The notes: generated by a model from the letters alone, not told the origin. Counted from the stretch's first letter, positions 26,418 through 36,040 are shown. The stretch: 64,000 nucleotides of DNA from Fictibacillus norfolkensis (GCF_014836645.1 NZ_JACSQM010000001.1:310001-374000), one strand, 5' to 3'. Numbers and translations: made by a program.

Positions 26418-27601
26418 ACTCGTTCCCCCTTTCGTTGATAGACAAGCTCTCCTCGACAAAATGTCATAAGCACATCGCATTCCTCGGTCAACACCGTAAT
26501 ATCTGCGTCTTTACCGACAGAAAGACTTCCTTTTCGTTCAAAGATCTGCAGTTCTTTTGCAGCATTCTCACTCGTCATTTTCACAATATCTGACCACGAG
26601 CAATGCGTATAATCCATCATGTTTTTAACAGCGATGTTCATCGGCAAGATACTTCCTGCTAGTGTTCCGTCAATTAATCTAGCTTCATCAGCTTTTACAG
26701 ATACCTGCTGACCACCAAGTGTATAAGTGCCTTCTCCTAGACCTTTTGCTCTCATCGAATCCGTAATCAAAATAGTTCGTTCTGAACCAGTAGAATGATA
26801 GGCTAGTCTAATCATCTCAGGGCTTGCATGAACGCCGTCCACTATCATCTCAACCTTTAGTTCATCCTCTAAGAGAGCAGCCCCTGCAACTCCTGGATCT
26901 CTATGATGCATCCCACGCATGCCATTAAATAAGTGTGTGACGTGAGAAATACCTGCTTCAATCCCATCTTTTACTTCTACATAAGAACTATCACTATGAC
27001 CAATCGAAGCGATTACATCTTGTGAAGATAAAGACTTTGTAAGCTCTAATCCACCATCCATCTCAGGCGCTAACGTAACGAGTTTTATAAGATCATCAGC
27101 CGATTTTTGAAATTCGTTAAATTGATGCACGTCAGGCTGCAGAATAAAAGACTTAGGCTGTGCGCCCGCTCGTTTATGAGAAATAAAAGGTCCTTCAAGA
27201 TGAATTCCAAGCATTTCAGCGGCTGAATTTCGAGATTGTTTTATGAAGTTTGCAGCAGCATTCAGTGCGTTATGAATAACAGACGTTTCTTCAGTCATCG
27301 TTGTTGCTAAAAAAGACGTTGTTCCTTCTGCAGGGAGATGTTTTGCAATAATCTCTAGTGCTTTTTGCGTTCCGTCCATAAAATCTGCTCCCGCAGCACC
27401 ATGAATATGAATATCGATCATGCCAGGGAGGATGATACATCCCTTAGGCAAGTTATACCTAATAACATCTTCATCCGTTGAGAGGGGATCTGTTGTGTCA
27501 ACATGATGAATCTTATCGTCTTTAATCCACAAATATCCGTTATCAACGAGCTGTCCTTTTTCGTTGATTAAGGTTCCCACAAGTAAAATTTTAGGTTTCA
27601 T
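26414..27601 (-). CDS. nagA: N-acetylglucosamine-6-phosphate deacetylase
   Basis: 395 residues; amidohydrolase that deacetylates GlcNAc-6P. Metal and substrate motifs: DIHIHGAAG, LEGPF, IGHSD, THLFNGM and ITDSM. ATG 27601 lies five bases after AGGGGAG; the GTG two codons earlier is less likely. First gene of the second unit of the locus, preceded by a NagR operator and separated from namZ by a terminator. Confidence 0.96.
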   Translation of the reverse strand: MKPKILLVGTLINEKGQLVDNGYLWIKDDKIHHVDTTDPLSTDEDVIRYNLPKGCIILPGMIDIHIHGAAGADFMDGTQKALEIIAKHLPAEGTTSFLATTMTEETSVIHNALNAAANFIKQSRNSAAEMLGIHLEGPFISHKRAGAQPKSFILQPDVHQFNEFQKSADDLIKLVTLAPEMDGGLELTKSLSSQDVIASIGHSDSSYVEVKDGIEAGISHVTHLFNGMRGMHHRDPGVAGAALLEDELKVEMIVDGVHASPEMIRLAYHSTGSERTILITDSMRAKGLGEGTYTLGGQQVSVKADEARLIDGTLAGSILPMNIAVKNMMDYTHCSWSDIVKMTSENAAKELQIFERKGSLSVGKDADITVLTEECDVLMTFCRGELVYQRKGERV

Positions 27602-27647
27602 GTCCACTCCCCTTTATCACTTTATGCCTAGCCTACCATTCTTATGA

Positions 27648-27665
27648 CTAGTTGTCTATACCAGT
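27648..27665 (-). promoter_or_regulatory. NagR operator upstream of nagA
   Basis: Minus strand ACTGGTATAGACAACTAG, close to the dre-type site of NagR/YvoA. It is the same 17 of 18 bases as the site at 31191-31208. Confidence 0.85.
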
Positions 27666-27679
27666 CAGAAAATTCAAAT

Positions 27680-27715
27680 AAAAAGCTAAGGCTAAAGAAA
27701 CCGCCTTAGCTTTTT
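27680..27715 (-). terminator. Terminator of nagZ-namZ
   Basis: Perfect 13-base-pair inverted repeat AAAAAGCTAAGGC/GCCTTAGCTTTTT, just past the namZ stop. It separates the two units of the locus. Confidence 0.9.
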
Positions 27716-27722
27716 CTCACAC

Positions 27723-28976
27723 TTAATACAACAAATATTTTTTTCTTACATCTTTAAAATTCTCAAGTTCTTGATCATATCGAGAAACGATTTCATCTAC
27801 AGTACGTCCTGTTTCAATATACTCTCGAACCCATCCGTTTCCGGTTAATAGATCGAAGAAAGAGATCCCTCTACTATCTTCTGCCCTGAATTCAAAATCA
27901 TTTGGGTAAAGATCATGAATGCTTTTCACAAGAGTGATTCCAGTAAGTATAGGCTGGAATAACTTTTCATCCTTCACATGAATCTCTACTCCGTGAGATA
28001 GCTTCCCTGCATGCTTAGATGAAGCCGGGATAAACGACGCTGCTCTAAATGTAACGCCTGGCAGAGCTTCTTTATTCAATTCCTCTGCTAACTGATCTCC
28101 GTTAATAAATGGGGCACCGATCAACTCAAACGGCTTAGTCGTTCCGCGACCTTCTGAAACGTTTGTCCCTTCAATCAGCGCACTTCCAGGATACACAAGT
28201 GCCGTATCCTTTGTTGGCATGTTAGGAGAAGGCAACACCCATTCAAGCCCACTGTCTTCATAGCTCCAGGATCTCTTCCATCCTTTCATTTCTACCACTT
28301 TTAAATCAGCATCAACATCAAACTCTTTATTAAATAATTTCGCCAGCTCTCCTACAGTCATGCCATGTTTCAACGGAATAGGATAAAGACCAACAAATGA
28401 AGAATACGCAGGATCTAATACTGGCCCTTCTACTTCTTTACCTCCTAGTGGATTCGGACGATCGAGTACCACAAATGGTATATCGTTCTCTTTTGCTGCT
28501 TCCATCGCATATGCCATCGTGTAAATATACGTATAGAAACGTGTACCTACATCTTGAATATCAAAAACCAAAACATCGATCCCTTCAAGCATCTCAGGAG
28601 TTGGTTTTTTTGTTGCTCCATATAAGCTGTAGACTGGAAGACCTGTTTTTGGATCATTGTAGAATTCAACATATTCTCCAGCTTGAGCACTTCCCCTTAC
28701 TCCGTGTTCAGGTCCGTACAAAGCTTTCAGCTCTACATCTGGATGATTGTATAGAACATCAACGATACTGTTCAAGTTGCGGTCTACTCCAGTCGGATTC
28801 GTGATTAAACCGACCTTCTTCCCCTTTAATACCCTCATATCATGATTCAACAATTGCTCTAGCCCTGTCTTAAACCTTTTCTTATGATCAAAAACTTTCT
28901 GGTTCGTAGCTTGAGCACCTGGCAATATAAAAGAAAACAACATCAATATCGTTAAAAAAATTCCCCATTTTCTCAT
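27723..28976 (-). CDS. namZ: Exo-beta-N-acetylmuramidase NamZ (DUF1343)
   Basis: 417 residues with a signal peptide (cleavage probably near AQA, residue 23), so it acts outside the membrane. NamZ removes MurNAc from non-reducing ends of wall glycan fragments. Family features: GKKVGLITNPTGVDR, LYGPEHGVRG, DIQDVGTRFYTYIYTM, VLDRPNPLGG and VSEGRGTTKPFE. Second gene after nagZ, the arrangement of B. subtilis nagZ-namZ (ybbD-ybbC) but without amiE. Confidence 0.94.
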   Translation of the reverse strand: MRKWGIFLTILMLFSFILPGAQATNQKVFDHKKRFKTGLEQLLNHDMRVLKGKKVGLITNPTGVDRNLNSIVDVLYNHPDVELKALYGPEHGVRGSAQAGEYVEFYNDPKTGLPVYSLYGATKKPTPEMLEGIDVLVFDIQDVGTRFYTYIYTMAYAMEAAKENDIPFVVLDRPNPLGGKEVEGPVLDPAYSSFVGLYPIPLKHGMTVGELAKLFNKEFDVDADLKVVEMKGWKRSWSYEDSGLEWVLPSPNMPTKDTALVYPGSALIEGTNVSEGRGTTKPFELIGAPFINGDQLAEELNKEALPGVTFRAASFIPASSKHAGKLSHGVEIHVKDEKLFQPILTGITLVKSIHDLYPNDFEFRAEDSRGISFFDLLTGNGWVREYIETGRTVDEIVSRYDQELENFKDVRKKYLLY

Positions 28977-28993
28977 TGTCTATTTCCCCCCTA

Positions 28994-31072
28994 TTAGTAG
29001 CTTTCGCCATGACCAAACGGATATAGAATCTGTTCTAAACCTTCTTCATAGATCGTAACAGGTAGCTTACCTGAAGGATCGTTCATACCAAAAATGGTTT
29101 CTGCTGCTGCTCTAAAGCTCGCATCTCTGAAGCTGTATTGTGTAAGATAAGCTGAAACTTCAGGGAACGCCATAATATCATAAGGATTTCTAATACCTAT
29201 AGCTGTTGTTTTATCTGGTGCTGTATCAATAACTTGATTGATCATCTGCATTTGAGCTGAAGACGGTGAACGTCCAGCCACGTTAAACGTATAGGTTCCG
29301 AGAACAACGAGGTCGGCATCATTTACTTTTTGCAACTGTTCCGCATTTAAAGGTTTATCTGCTTTAATCAGCTCGACCGATGAGTGATGAAAAGCTAATG
29401 CTTGTTTAACGTTTTCAATATAGGTATTGCCAATAACCACTACCGACTTGACCTCGTTCTTATTAACCGGTAAAAGATTATCGTTCTTCACAAGTGTGAT
29501 TGACTTTCTTGCCGCTTCATTTTCTAAAGCCTTATGATCTTGGTTTCCAACTATTTCTTCTGCATGTTCAATTTTGTCTTCAACTGGTGTCTCATTTACT
29601 TGTTTGTAAATACCTCGATTCGCTTTTAATATCAATAGACGCTCAACAGATTGGTTCAATCTTTTTTCTGTAATTTCACCATTATCGACTGCCTCATATA
29701 AACCGTTAGCGACTTCTTCTAACCCTACCGGCATCAATACGATATCTGTTCCAGCATTTACTGCACGAATTACTGCATCAACTGGTCCAAAGTGATCAAC
29801 AATGGCGTTCATGTTTAATGCATCGGTAGAAATAACACCTTTAAAGCCCATCTCTTTTCTCACTAAATTTGTTAAAACTTCGTATGACAATGTGGCTGGA
29901 AGATTGATTTCTGTTCCATCCTTTTTAGAAATTACAGTGGTAGGATCAATTTTAGGGAAGGTAACATGTGCTGTCATAATAGCATCAATACCTTCATCCA
30001 TCGCTTGCTGAAAAGGATATAGCTCAACTTCTAATAACCGCTCTTTTTCATGAGGTACAGACGGCAGACCTAAATGGGAATCAACTGCTGTATCACCATG
30101 ACCTGGAAAGTGTTTAGCAGTGGCAGCCATACCTGAATTTTGTAATCCTTTTGTATAAGCAGTACCTAAATCAGCGACTAACTGTGGATTTTCACCAAAT
30201 GATCGTACTCCAATGACAGGATTATCCGGATTGTTGTTAACATCTAAAACAGGAGCAAGGTTCATATTAATCCCTAATGAATGGAGCTCTGATCCGATGG
30301 CATGTCCGACAGATTCCGCCATCTCTGTAGATCTTGTGGCACCAAGCGCCATATTTCCTGGGAAATCGGTACCGCTTTGCAAACGTGTCACAATTCCACC
30401 TTCTTGGTCGATTGATACCAATAAACCATAATCTTCATTTGCTTTTTTATATTCATCGACTAATCTAACTGTCTGCTCTGTTGTTACTACATTTTCTCTA
30501 AATAGAATAACGCCACCGAGGTGATATTTTTTTACAAGTTCTCTAATCTCATCGTTCATTTCCGTTACAGGTTGCCCTTTCCAATTGCGGAAATCTGGCA
30601 TTAACATCTGGCCGACCTTTTCTTTTACTGTCATAGACTTTATCGCTTTTCTGATCACGTCATATTTTTGGTTTTTTTGTTTTATAAATTCTGCCTTCCC
30701 GTTTTTAACGTGTATTCCGATTTTGTCGAACGACTTACCATCTGTAACAATGATAATTGTTGCACCATTCTTACCGTTTAATTTTACAAGGCCCTCACTG
30801 TTTACAGAGGCAACTCTTTTATTAAGGGATTTCCATATTAAATGGTTTGTCGCTTCGACATATGTTCCGTCTTTACTTGTTAACAATGCTGCTAAATCTA
30901 CTGTGTCGCCGTTAATATGCTTACTTAGTTGCGGCATATTTTGAGCGATCATTAAGCCTTCATTTCTTTTATGTTTGGCTGAAACACCTTCAGCCTTCCC
31001 CACTCCAGCAAACATAGGAACGATCAATAGAGCAATCAAAAAAACATACCGAATGTTTATTGATATTTTCAC
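28994..31072 (-). CDS. nagZ: Secreted beta-N-acetylglucosaminidase NagZ (GH3)
   Basis: 692 residues. Signal peptide, about 100 residues of extra N-terminal domain (KHINGDTVDLAALLTSKDGT), then the GH3 barrel (about 130-480) with SIDQEGG, the His-Asp dyad loop KHFPGHGDTAVDSH and the nucleophile in GVISTDALNMNA, then a C-terminal alpha/beta domain. It removes terminal GlcNAc from muropeptides, supplying NamZ. GTG start after GGAGG. It is about 50 residues longer than the B. subtilis enzyme, apparently from the N-terminal insert. Confidence 0.93.
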   Translation of the reverse strand: MKISINIRYVFLIALLIVPMFAGVGKAEGVSAKHKRNEGLMIAQNMPQLSKHINGDTVDLAALLTSKDGTYVEATNHLIWKSLNKRVASVNSEGLVKLNGKNGATIIIVTDGKSFDKIGIHVKNGKAEFIKQKNQKYDVIRKAIKSMTVKEKVGQMLMPDFRNWKGQPVTEMNDEIRELVKKYHLGGVILFRENVVTTEQTVRLVDEYKKANEDYGLLVSIDQEGGIVTRLQSGTDFPGNMALGATRSTEMAESVGHAIGSELHSLGINMNLAPVLDVNNNPDNPVIGVRSFGENPQLVADLGTAYTKGLQNSGMAATAKHFPGHGDTAVDSHLGLPSVPHEKERLLEVELYPFQQAMDEGIDAIMTAHVTFPKIDPTTVISKKDGTEINLPATLSYEVLTNLVRKEMGFKGVISTDALNMNAIVDHFGPVDAVIRAVNAGTDIVLMPVGLEEVANGLYEAVDNGEITEKRLNQSVERLLILKANRGIYKQVNETPVEDKIEHAEEIVGNQDHKALENEAARKSITLVKNDNLLPVNKNEVKSVVVIGNTYIENVKQALAFHHSSVELIKADKPLNAEQLQKVNDADLVVLGTYTFNVAGRSPSSAQMQMINQVIDTAPDKTTAIGIRNPYDIMAFPEVSAYLTQYSFRDASFRAAAETIFGMNDPSGKLPVTIYEEGLEQILYPFGHGESY

Positions 31073-31093
31073 ATTACTAACCTCCTTGATATT

Positions 31094-31108
31094 TGGTAGC
31101 GCTTTCTT
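31094..31108 (-). promoter_or_regulatory. Probable cre site before nagZ
   Basis: Minus strand AAGAAAGCGCTACCA differs from the cre consensus at one defined position (second base). Confidence 0.5.
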
Positions 31109-31190
31109 TCTTTGTCACTTTTCGGTAGAAAAAAAGCGGTTCCTGTCACATGGAGACAAAACAGAACTTAAGTCCTTAAAGATCATAGGA

Positions 31191-31208
31191 CTAGTTGTCT
31201 ATACCAAT
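31191..31208 (-). promoter_or_regulatory. NagR operator upstream of nagZ
   Basis: Minus strand ATTGGTATAGACAACTAG. The surrounding 31073-31442 interval carries the nagZ promoter region and no gene. Confidence 0.87.
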
Positions 31209-31442
31209 TTAACAACATTACTTTTAAGGTAAAAAAGACTTATATCTTTTTGTTAGAGTGTCAATTACGTAGAGAATTAGAATCTTTTAGTTTTAAAAAT
31301 TTCAGATGAACATTTCTATATCCTAATTCGTTATGTATTTTAATTATTATTTGAAGTTAAGAAAGAGGATATGCAGATTTATCCAAAAAGGGCTTGCTCC
31401 ATTTTTAGAATAATTATATACTTTTCTATGTCAGTATTAATC

Positions 31443-31518
31443 GGGGGCTTAGCTCAGCTGGGAGAGCGTTTGGCTGGCAGCCAAAAGGTCAGCGGTTCGA
31501 TCCCGCTAGTCTCCACCA
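31443..31518 (+). tRNA. tRNA-Ala (anticodon GGC)
   Basis: 76 bases that fold into a full cloverleaf: acceptor GGGGGCT/AGTCTCC, D stem GCTC/GAGC, anticodon stem TTTGG/CCAAA with loop CTGGCAG (anticodon GGC at 31476-31478), T arm AGCGG-TTCGATC-CCGCT, encoded CCA. It is the integration site of the island that follows. Confidence 0.96.
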
Positions 31519-31520
31519 TA
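31474..31520 (+). repeat. Left attachment repeat (att) inside tRNA-Ala
   Basis: 47 bases, from the anticodon loop to two bases past CCA, identical to 56581-56627. The tRNA is intact on this side, as expected when an element integrates into a tRNA 3' end and restores it. Confidence 0.9.
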
Positions 31521-31531
31521 CATAACAGTCA

Positions 31532-31563
31532 AAAACCCTTGAGGAATCAAGGGTTTTGTTTTT
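31532..31563 (+). terminator. Terminator of tRNA-Ala
   Basis: Perfect AAAACCCTTGA/TCAAGGGTTTT stem with a GGAA loop, then T-rich sequence. Confidence 0.85.
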
Positions 31564-31684
31564 TTTAAATGGCAAATTTTTATCAAATAAAATTGTTTAA
31601 TCGTATAGGTTCACATTTGGTTCACCTTTAGTTACTAAAGGGAAAAATAGGATGATAAAAAATTATAAATTGGGGTGATAGGAT

Positions 31685-31975
31685 GTGGGTGCTATTAAAG
31701 AAAGACTAGGACAACAAGAAAGGCTATTTTTATATCCCTGTGGTATGAGGGAGGAATTTCAGTTTGAAGTAAGAGAAAAAGTTAGTCTAGATGTTGAGGA
31801 AGATAAAATCGATATTGATAAACATACCTACCGTAGGTTCACACAGTTGGTAGGTGTGAGGGGAAGAATCACGATACATTTAGAGATAAGAGAAGTACTT
31901 AAAGATCAAACCTATCAAATGTTAGTTAGGCAGGATACACAGCAAAATATATTAATACCAGCTCAGGGCTATTAA
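31685..31975 (+). CDS. Hypothetical protein at the island's left end (96 aa)
   Basis: 96 residues from GTG 31685 after GGGGTGATAGG. Probably beta-rich (HTYRRFTQLVGVRGRITIHL), charged, no signal or membrane segment. Not recognised. First gene inside the island, with its own terminator. Confidence 0.5.
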   Translation: MGAIKERLGQQERLFLYPCGMREEFQFEVREKVSLDVEEDKIDIDKHTYRRFTQLVGVRGRITIHLEIREVLKDQTYQMLVRQDTQQNILIPAQGY

Positions 31976-31984
31976 TAAAATTCT

Positions 31985-32011
31985 AAAAAAGCACATCTAT
32001 TAGTGCTTTTT
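31985..32011 (+). terminator. Terminator of the 96-aa gene
   Basis: AAAAAAGCAC/GTGCTTTTT stem with an eight-base loop. Confidence 0.8.
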
Positions 32012-32355
32012 CGTATGATTACTAGATTAATTACGGTATATGAAATTATATGATATCTACAGCTAGTATGTTGAATATCCCAAATAATCACTTATCGAAC
32101 AATTTAGTCCTCTTTTTATATAGGTTTAAATACCTATAAACAACATAGGATATATAGCTTATTTTGTTGAATGATTTTTTGCTCCTATAGATTGAAACAC
32201 TGTGATTTCCAATAAAATCAAGGGTTTACCCATTGTTTTACAGGAGAACTATAACTGGAGTTATCTTAATATTCAATAATTATTATTATGGTCATTGGAA
32301 AAAGATGTTACAATTATTACAAGCAATCATATAAAGATTACAAGGGGGCTAAATA
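32012..32355. other. AT-rich leader of the transporter operon
   Basis: No gene seen. It holds an inverted repeat TATAGGT-TTAAAT-ACCTATA at 32119-32138 that could be an operator, and the ribosome site AAGGGGG at the end. No Fur box found. Confidence 0.4.
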
Positions 32356-33168
32356 GTGACTAGTAGGTACGGTAAAAGACTACGATCTATTATTATCGGA
32401 GTAATAATCATTAGTTTCTTTCCAACACTGTTCTTTGGGGTGGAACAGCAAAAAAGTATGAAACCTTGGGAATACATGCTTGGTGGACGAGCTTATAGTT
32501 TATTCCCTGATATATTCGAGAAGTTTTTATACTCTATGACCATTTTGCTTGCAGCATTACTTTTTGGACTATTTTTGGCTTTGACCATTACTTTTATCTC
32601 AACATTACTTCCTCGTTCCTTGCAGAAGATTATCTACGGATTCTACACAATGTTAGAAGCGTTACCAGACTTATTTATCATTATCGTACTTCAAGTATCC
32701 GTGGTAGCCATCTACAAAAAGACTGGTTTGTTAATCGGAAATGTTTCAAATGTGTACGAAAGCAAGATATACTTTTTCCCGATTCTCACACTGTCTATTC
32801 TTCCGGCTATTCAGCTTTTTAAGATTACATATTTATTATTAAATGAAGAAATGAATAAGCCTTATGTAAATGTAGCCAGATCACTCGGACACAGTAACGT
32901 ATATATCACGATTAATCATGTGTTTCGTAACGTGCTTGCAAGTCTGTTTCATTACTCAAGAACCATATTCGTTTTCATGCTCTCCAATCTATTTATATTA
33001 GAATATGTTTTTAACCTCCACGGTATTATGACCATTATGTTAAACACAAAAGGCGTTGCTTTTATCATCACTGTTCTATTTGTAGCAATTCCATTCTCAT
33101 TTCTTTTTGAGTGGATTGAGCGTTATACGCAGAGATTAAATGTACATAGAGAGGAAGAAGCAGCTTGA
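32356..33168 (+). CDS. ABC transporter permease, OppB/DppB-like
   Basis: 270 residues with one N-terminal helix and a BPD_transp_1 domain of about five helices. The EAA-type loop is VARSLGHSNVYITINHVFRN (about residues 175-194). It starts at GTG 32356 after AAGGGGG. With the next three genes it makes an oligopeptide/nickel-type ABC system. The large external loop typical of OppB is short. Next gene overlaps by four bases (TTGA). Confidence 0.83.
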   Translation: MTSRYGKRLRSIIIGVIIISFFPTLFFGVEQQKSMKPWEYMLGGRAYSLFPDIFEKFLYSMTILLAALLFGLFLALTITFISTLLPRSLQKIIYGFYTMLEALPDLFIIIVLQVSVVAIYKKTGLLIGNVSNVYESKIYFFPILTLSILPAIQLFKITYLLLNEEMNKPYVNVARSLGHSNVYITINHVFRNVLASLFHYSRTIFVFMLSNLFILEYVFNLHGIMTIMLNTKGVAFIITVLFVAIPFSFLFEWIERYTQRLNVHREEEAA

Positions 33169-34094
33169 TAAAACAACTACTAAAACAACCTCAGTTTTTG
33201 TTAGGTTTCTTTATCATCATTTCGTTACTATTTGTGAGCTTGGGGCTTAACTCTATATATGAAGGACCAAAAGAAGTTAAATTTCTGTATAAAAATGATG
33301 GCTCTATATCAAAAGTAGCTCCATTCTCTCCTACTGATATCCCCCCCTTTGGAACTGATCGTGATGGTAGAGACTTATTCTATATGATCTTGGATGGAGC
33401 CAAATATACACTATTGATTGCACTAGGCGTTGCTTTTTTAAGGTTAGTATCAGCTGTACTCATCTCCTTTTTGTATAAAGGGCAACTCAAGAACAACACA
33501 TTCTTTAATGATCTTGTCCAATCAACACTCTATGTACCGGCTACCATATTTGCATATATGCTTATGATTCCGTTGTTCATCAAAAGTACAACGGACCCTA
33601 TTAGTTTTGGAAAGATGGTCATCATTCAATGCATTATATTAACGTTGATCGGTATCCCGTCACTCGTGGTTACATTTAGTGGAGATATCAAGAACATTAT
33701 GAATAAAGATTATATTATTAGCACAATGTCATTAGGTGCGAAGAAAAAATATATCTACCGTAAACATGTACTACCTGAAATCAAGCCCAAACTGTTTTTA
33801 TTATTTGCTCAACAAGCTGTTCAAATCTTGATTCTACTTGCACACCTTGGAGTTTTGGCAGTGTTTGTTGGCGGATCTCAAACAGAAATGCGAGGAGACT
33901 TCTTAAATCTAACAGCAGAAAACGTTCCCATCGCAGGAGAATGGTCTGGTATCATCGGCCACTCCTTTCAGGAAGTATTAACTGCACCTTGGATAATCTT
34001 AATTCCACTTGGATTTTTCTTTGTATCTATCTTTTCTATCAACATGATGATAAGTGGTTTGCAAAACATCATTTCCAAAAACAAACGAAAATAA
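33165..34094 (+). CDS. ABC transporter permease, OppC/DppC-like
   Basis: 309 residues. The segment PFGTDRDGRDLFYMILDGAK near residue 60 is the classical OppC/DppC signature before the membrane domain. An EAA-type loop MSLGAKKKYIYRKHVLPE lies near residue 190. TTG start overlapping the previous stop. Forms the permease heterodimer with its neighbour. Confidence 0.87.
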   Translation: MIKQLLKQPQFLLGFFIIISLLFVSLGLNSIYEGPKEVKFLYKNDGSISKVAPFSPTDIPPFGTDRDGRDLFYMILDGAKYTLLIALGVAFLRLVSAVLISFLYKGQLKNNTFFNDLVQSTLYVPATIFAYMLMIPLFIKSTTDPISFGKMVIIQCIILTLIGIPSLVVTFSGDIKNIMNKDYIISTMSLGAKKKYIYRKHVLPEIKPKLFLLFAQQAVQILILLAHLGVLAVFVGGSQTEMRGDFLNLTAENVPIAGEWSGIIGHSFQEVLTAPWIILIPLGFFFVSIFSINMMISGLQNIISKNKRK

Positions 34095-34106
34095 TGAGGT
34101 GAAAAT

Positions 34107-35078
34107 ATGAGTGCTCCGCTTCTAGAAATAAAGGACTTACATGTATCCTTTCATGAAAAAAAATCAAAGATAACTGCAGTTCAAGGAGTCGATCTAACGA
34201 TCCCTAAAGGTGAAACTGTAGCGGTCATAGGAGAATCCGGATCAGGAAAGAGTATCACTTCCCTTTCTATACTCGGTCTACTTCCATTAAGCGCCAGCAT
34301 TGACAGTGGTGCAATCTTGTTTAAAGATAAAAATCTATTAAAGGTCTCAAATAAAGAAATGCAATATATTCGAGGTAGTGAAATTTCAATGGTGTTCCAA
34401 GACGCTCAAGCTAGTTTGAATCCCGCTATGAAGGTCGGAGTCCTTATTACAGAAGGGTTGAAAGCTCGAAAAAAGCTGACGAGACATGAGCAGCGTAGCG
34501 AAGCTTTGCGCCTTCTCAGGATGGTAGGACTTAAAAACCATGTATATGACCAGTTCCCTTCTCAATTATCAGGGGGAATGAAGCAACGTGTATTGATTGC
34601 TATGGCACTTTCTGGAGAACCTAGCTTGTTAATCGCGGATGAACCAACGACGTCACTCGATGTTACCGTACAGAGTCAGATTCTTGACCTCATCAATAAC
34701 TACAAGATTGAAAATGATGCCTCTATCCTTCTGATCACTCATGACTTTGGTGTGGTTGCTGAATATGCAGATCGCGTTTATGTCATGTTTGGTGGAAAAG
34801 TTGTAGAAGCAGGTGATGTTTATACACTTTTCCGTAATCCGATCCATCCCTATACAAAAGGGCTAATCAGTAGCATTCCTAAGATCTCAGACACAGAAGA
34901 GAGATTAAAGAGTGTTTCAGACTTTGTCTTTGAAGAGGTCGGATATGTAGGTCGACGGTTTGCTCCAGAAACATATTCAATTGAAAATAAGGTTTATGAT
35001 GCGCCATCCGAGTTGGTTGAAGTGGAACCGGATCATTATGTCCGGTTGTTTGTAGAGAAGGAGGCTGTCGGAAGATGA
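34107..35078 (+). CDS. ABC transporter ATPase, OppD/DppD-like
   Basis: 323 residues. Walker A GESGSGKS, Q-loop MVFQDAQASLNP, signature LSGGMKQR, Walker B LLIADEPTTSLD, switch LITHDFG. The C-terminal NPIHPYTKGLISSIP is the oligopeptide-transporter extension that usually precedes a Cys-rich iron-sulfur loop; here the cysteines are absent. Overlaps the next ATPase gene by four bases. Confidence 0.9.
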   Translation: MSAPLLEIKDLHVSFHEKKSKITAVQGVDLTIPKGETVAVIGESGSGKSITSLSILGLLPLSASIDSGAILFKDKNLLKVSNKEMQYIRGSEISMVFQDAQASLNPAMKVGVLITEGLKARKKLTRHEQRSEALRLLRMVGLKNHVYDQFPSQLSGGMKQRVLIAMALSGEPSLLIADEPTTSLDVTVQSQILDLINNYKIENDASILLITHDFGVVAEYADRVYVMFGGKVVEAGDVYTLFRNPIHPYTKGLISSIPKISDTEERLKSVSDFVFEEVGYVGRRFAPETYSIENKVYDAPSELVEVEPDHYVRLFVEKEAVGR

Positions 35079-36004
35079 GTAGTATCATTCAGCTACATAA
35101 TCTCTCAAAATACTTTTCAGTAGGGGGAGAATTACATAAAGCAGTAGATGGAATCACCCTTGACATACAAAAGGGTGAGACACTCGGCATAGTAGGAGAA
35201 TCAGGTTCTGGTAAAACAACGTTGGGTAGAACATTGATGCGATTATACAAACCAGACCAAGGTCAGATATTCTTTGAAGGAAAAGAGATTACTCATTTAC
35301 CAGAAGACAAGATTAGACCTCTGCGCAAAGAATTTCAAATGGTTTTTCAAAATCCTAGTGACTCCTTGAGCCCACACTATAATGTAGGAGAGATTCTTGA
35401 AGAACCACTACTAATTCAAGATCTGTTAACACCTTCTGAACGTACGAATAAAGCCTATGAGATGTTAGAAAAAGTAGGACTTCCTAAAACTTCTTATCAT
35501 AAGAGGTTACATGAGTTCTCCGGCGGACAGCGTCAGAGGATCGGAATCGCAAGAGCTCTCGTTTTAAACCCAAAGCTGTTGATAGCAGACGAACCCGTCT
35601 CGGCTTTAGACGTTTCTGTTCAAGCACAAGTCTTAAACCTATTAAAAGATCTGCAAAAAGAAATGAATCTTACATGTGTTTTTATTTCACATGACTTAAA
35701 CGTCGTACATTATATGAGCGATAGAGTCGCTGTACTCTATCTTGGTCATCTTTTAGAAGTAGCTCCAAAAAAAGAGCTATATACGAATCCTATCCATCCT
35801 TATACCAAATCGTTGCTATCTTCTATTCCTATTCATGATCCCGAGCTTCGAAATCATAGCAGGAAACAGATTGTACTTCCTGAGAAATCGATTAATCCAC
35901 CTCACTTAGTGGATGTCGGAAATGGACATCTGGTTGCTGCTGATGTTATTAACATCACCACGTTTGATACACAAAAAGAAAAACAAGACATTTCGATCGG
36001 ATAA
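35075..36004 (+). CDS. ABC transporter ATPase, OppF/DppF-like
   Basis: 309 residues. Walker A GESGSGKTT, Q-loop MVFQNPSDSLSPH, signature FSGGQRQR, Walker B LLIADEPVSALD, switch FISHDLN, and the NPIHPYTKSLLSSIP extension. Last gene of the four-gene unit, converging on the biosynthetic operon across a shared terminator. No substrate-binding protein gene is found in the island. Confidence 0.9.
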   Translation: MSSIIQLHNLSKYFSVGGELHKAVDGITLDIQKGETLGIVGESGSGKTTLGRTLMRLYKPDQGQIFFEGKEITHLPEDKIRPLRKEFQMVFQNPSDSLSPHYNVGEILEEPLLIQDLLTPSERTNKAYEMLEKVGLPKTSYHKRLHEFSGGQRQRIGIARALVLNPKLLIADEPVSALDVSVQAQVLNLLKDLQKEMNLTCVFISHDLNVVHYMSDRVAVLYLGHLLEVAPKKELYTNPIHPYTKSLLSSIPIHDPELRNHSRKQIVLPEKSINPPHLVDVGNGHLVAADVINITTFDTQKEKQDISIG

Positions 36005-36006
36005 CG

Positions 36007-36036
36007 AAAAAAGGATGCCAAAGCTGGCATCCTTTT
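36007..36036. terminator. Bidirectional terminator between transporter and biosynthesis units
   Basis: Perfect AAAAGGATGCCA/TGGCATCCTTTT stem with an AAGC loop. Confidence 0.9.
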
Positions 36037-36040
36037 CTAC

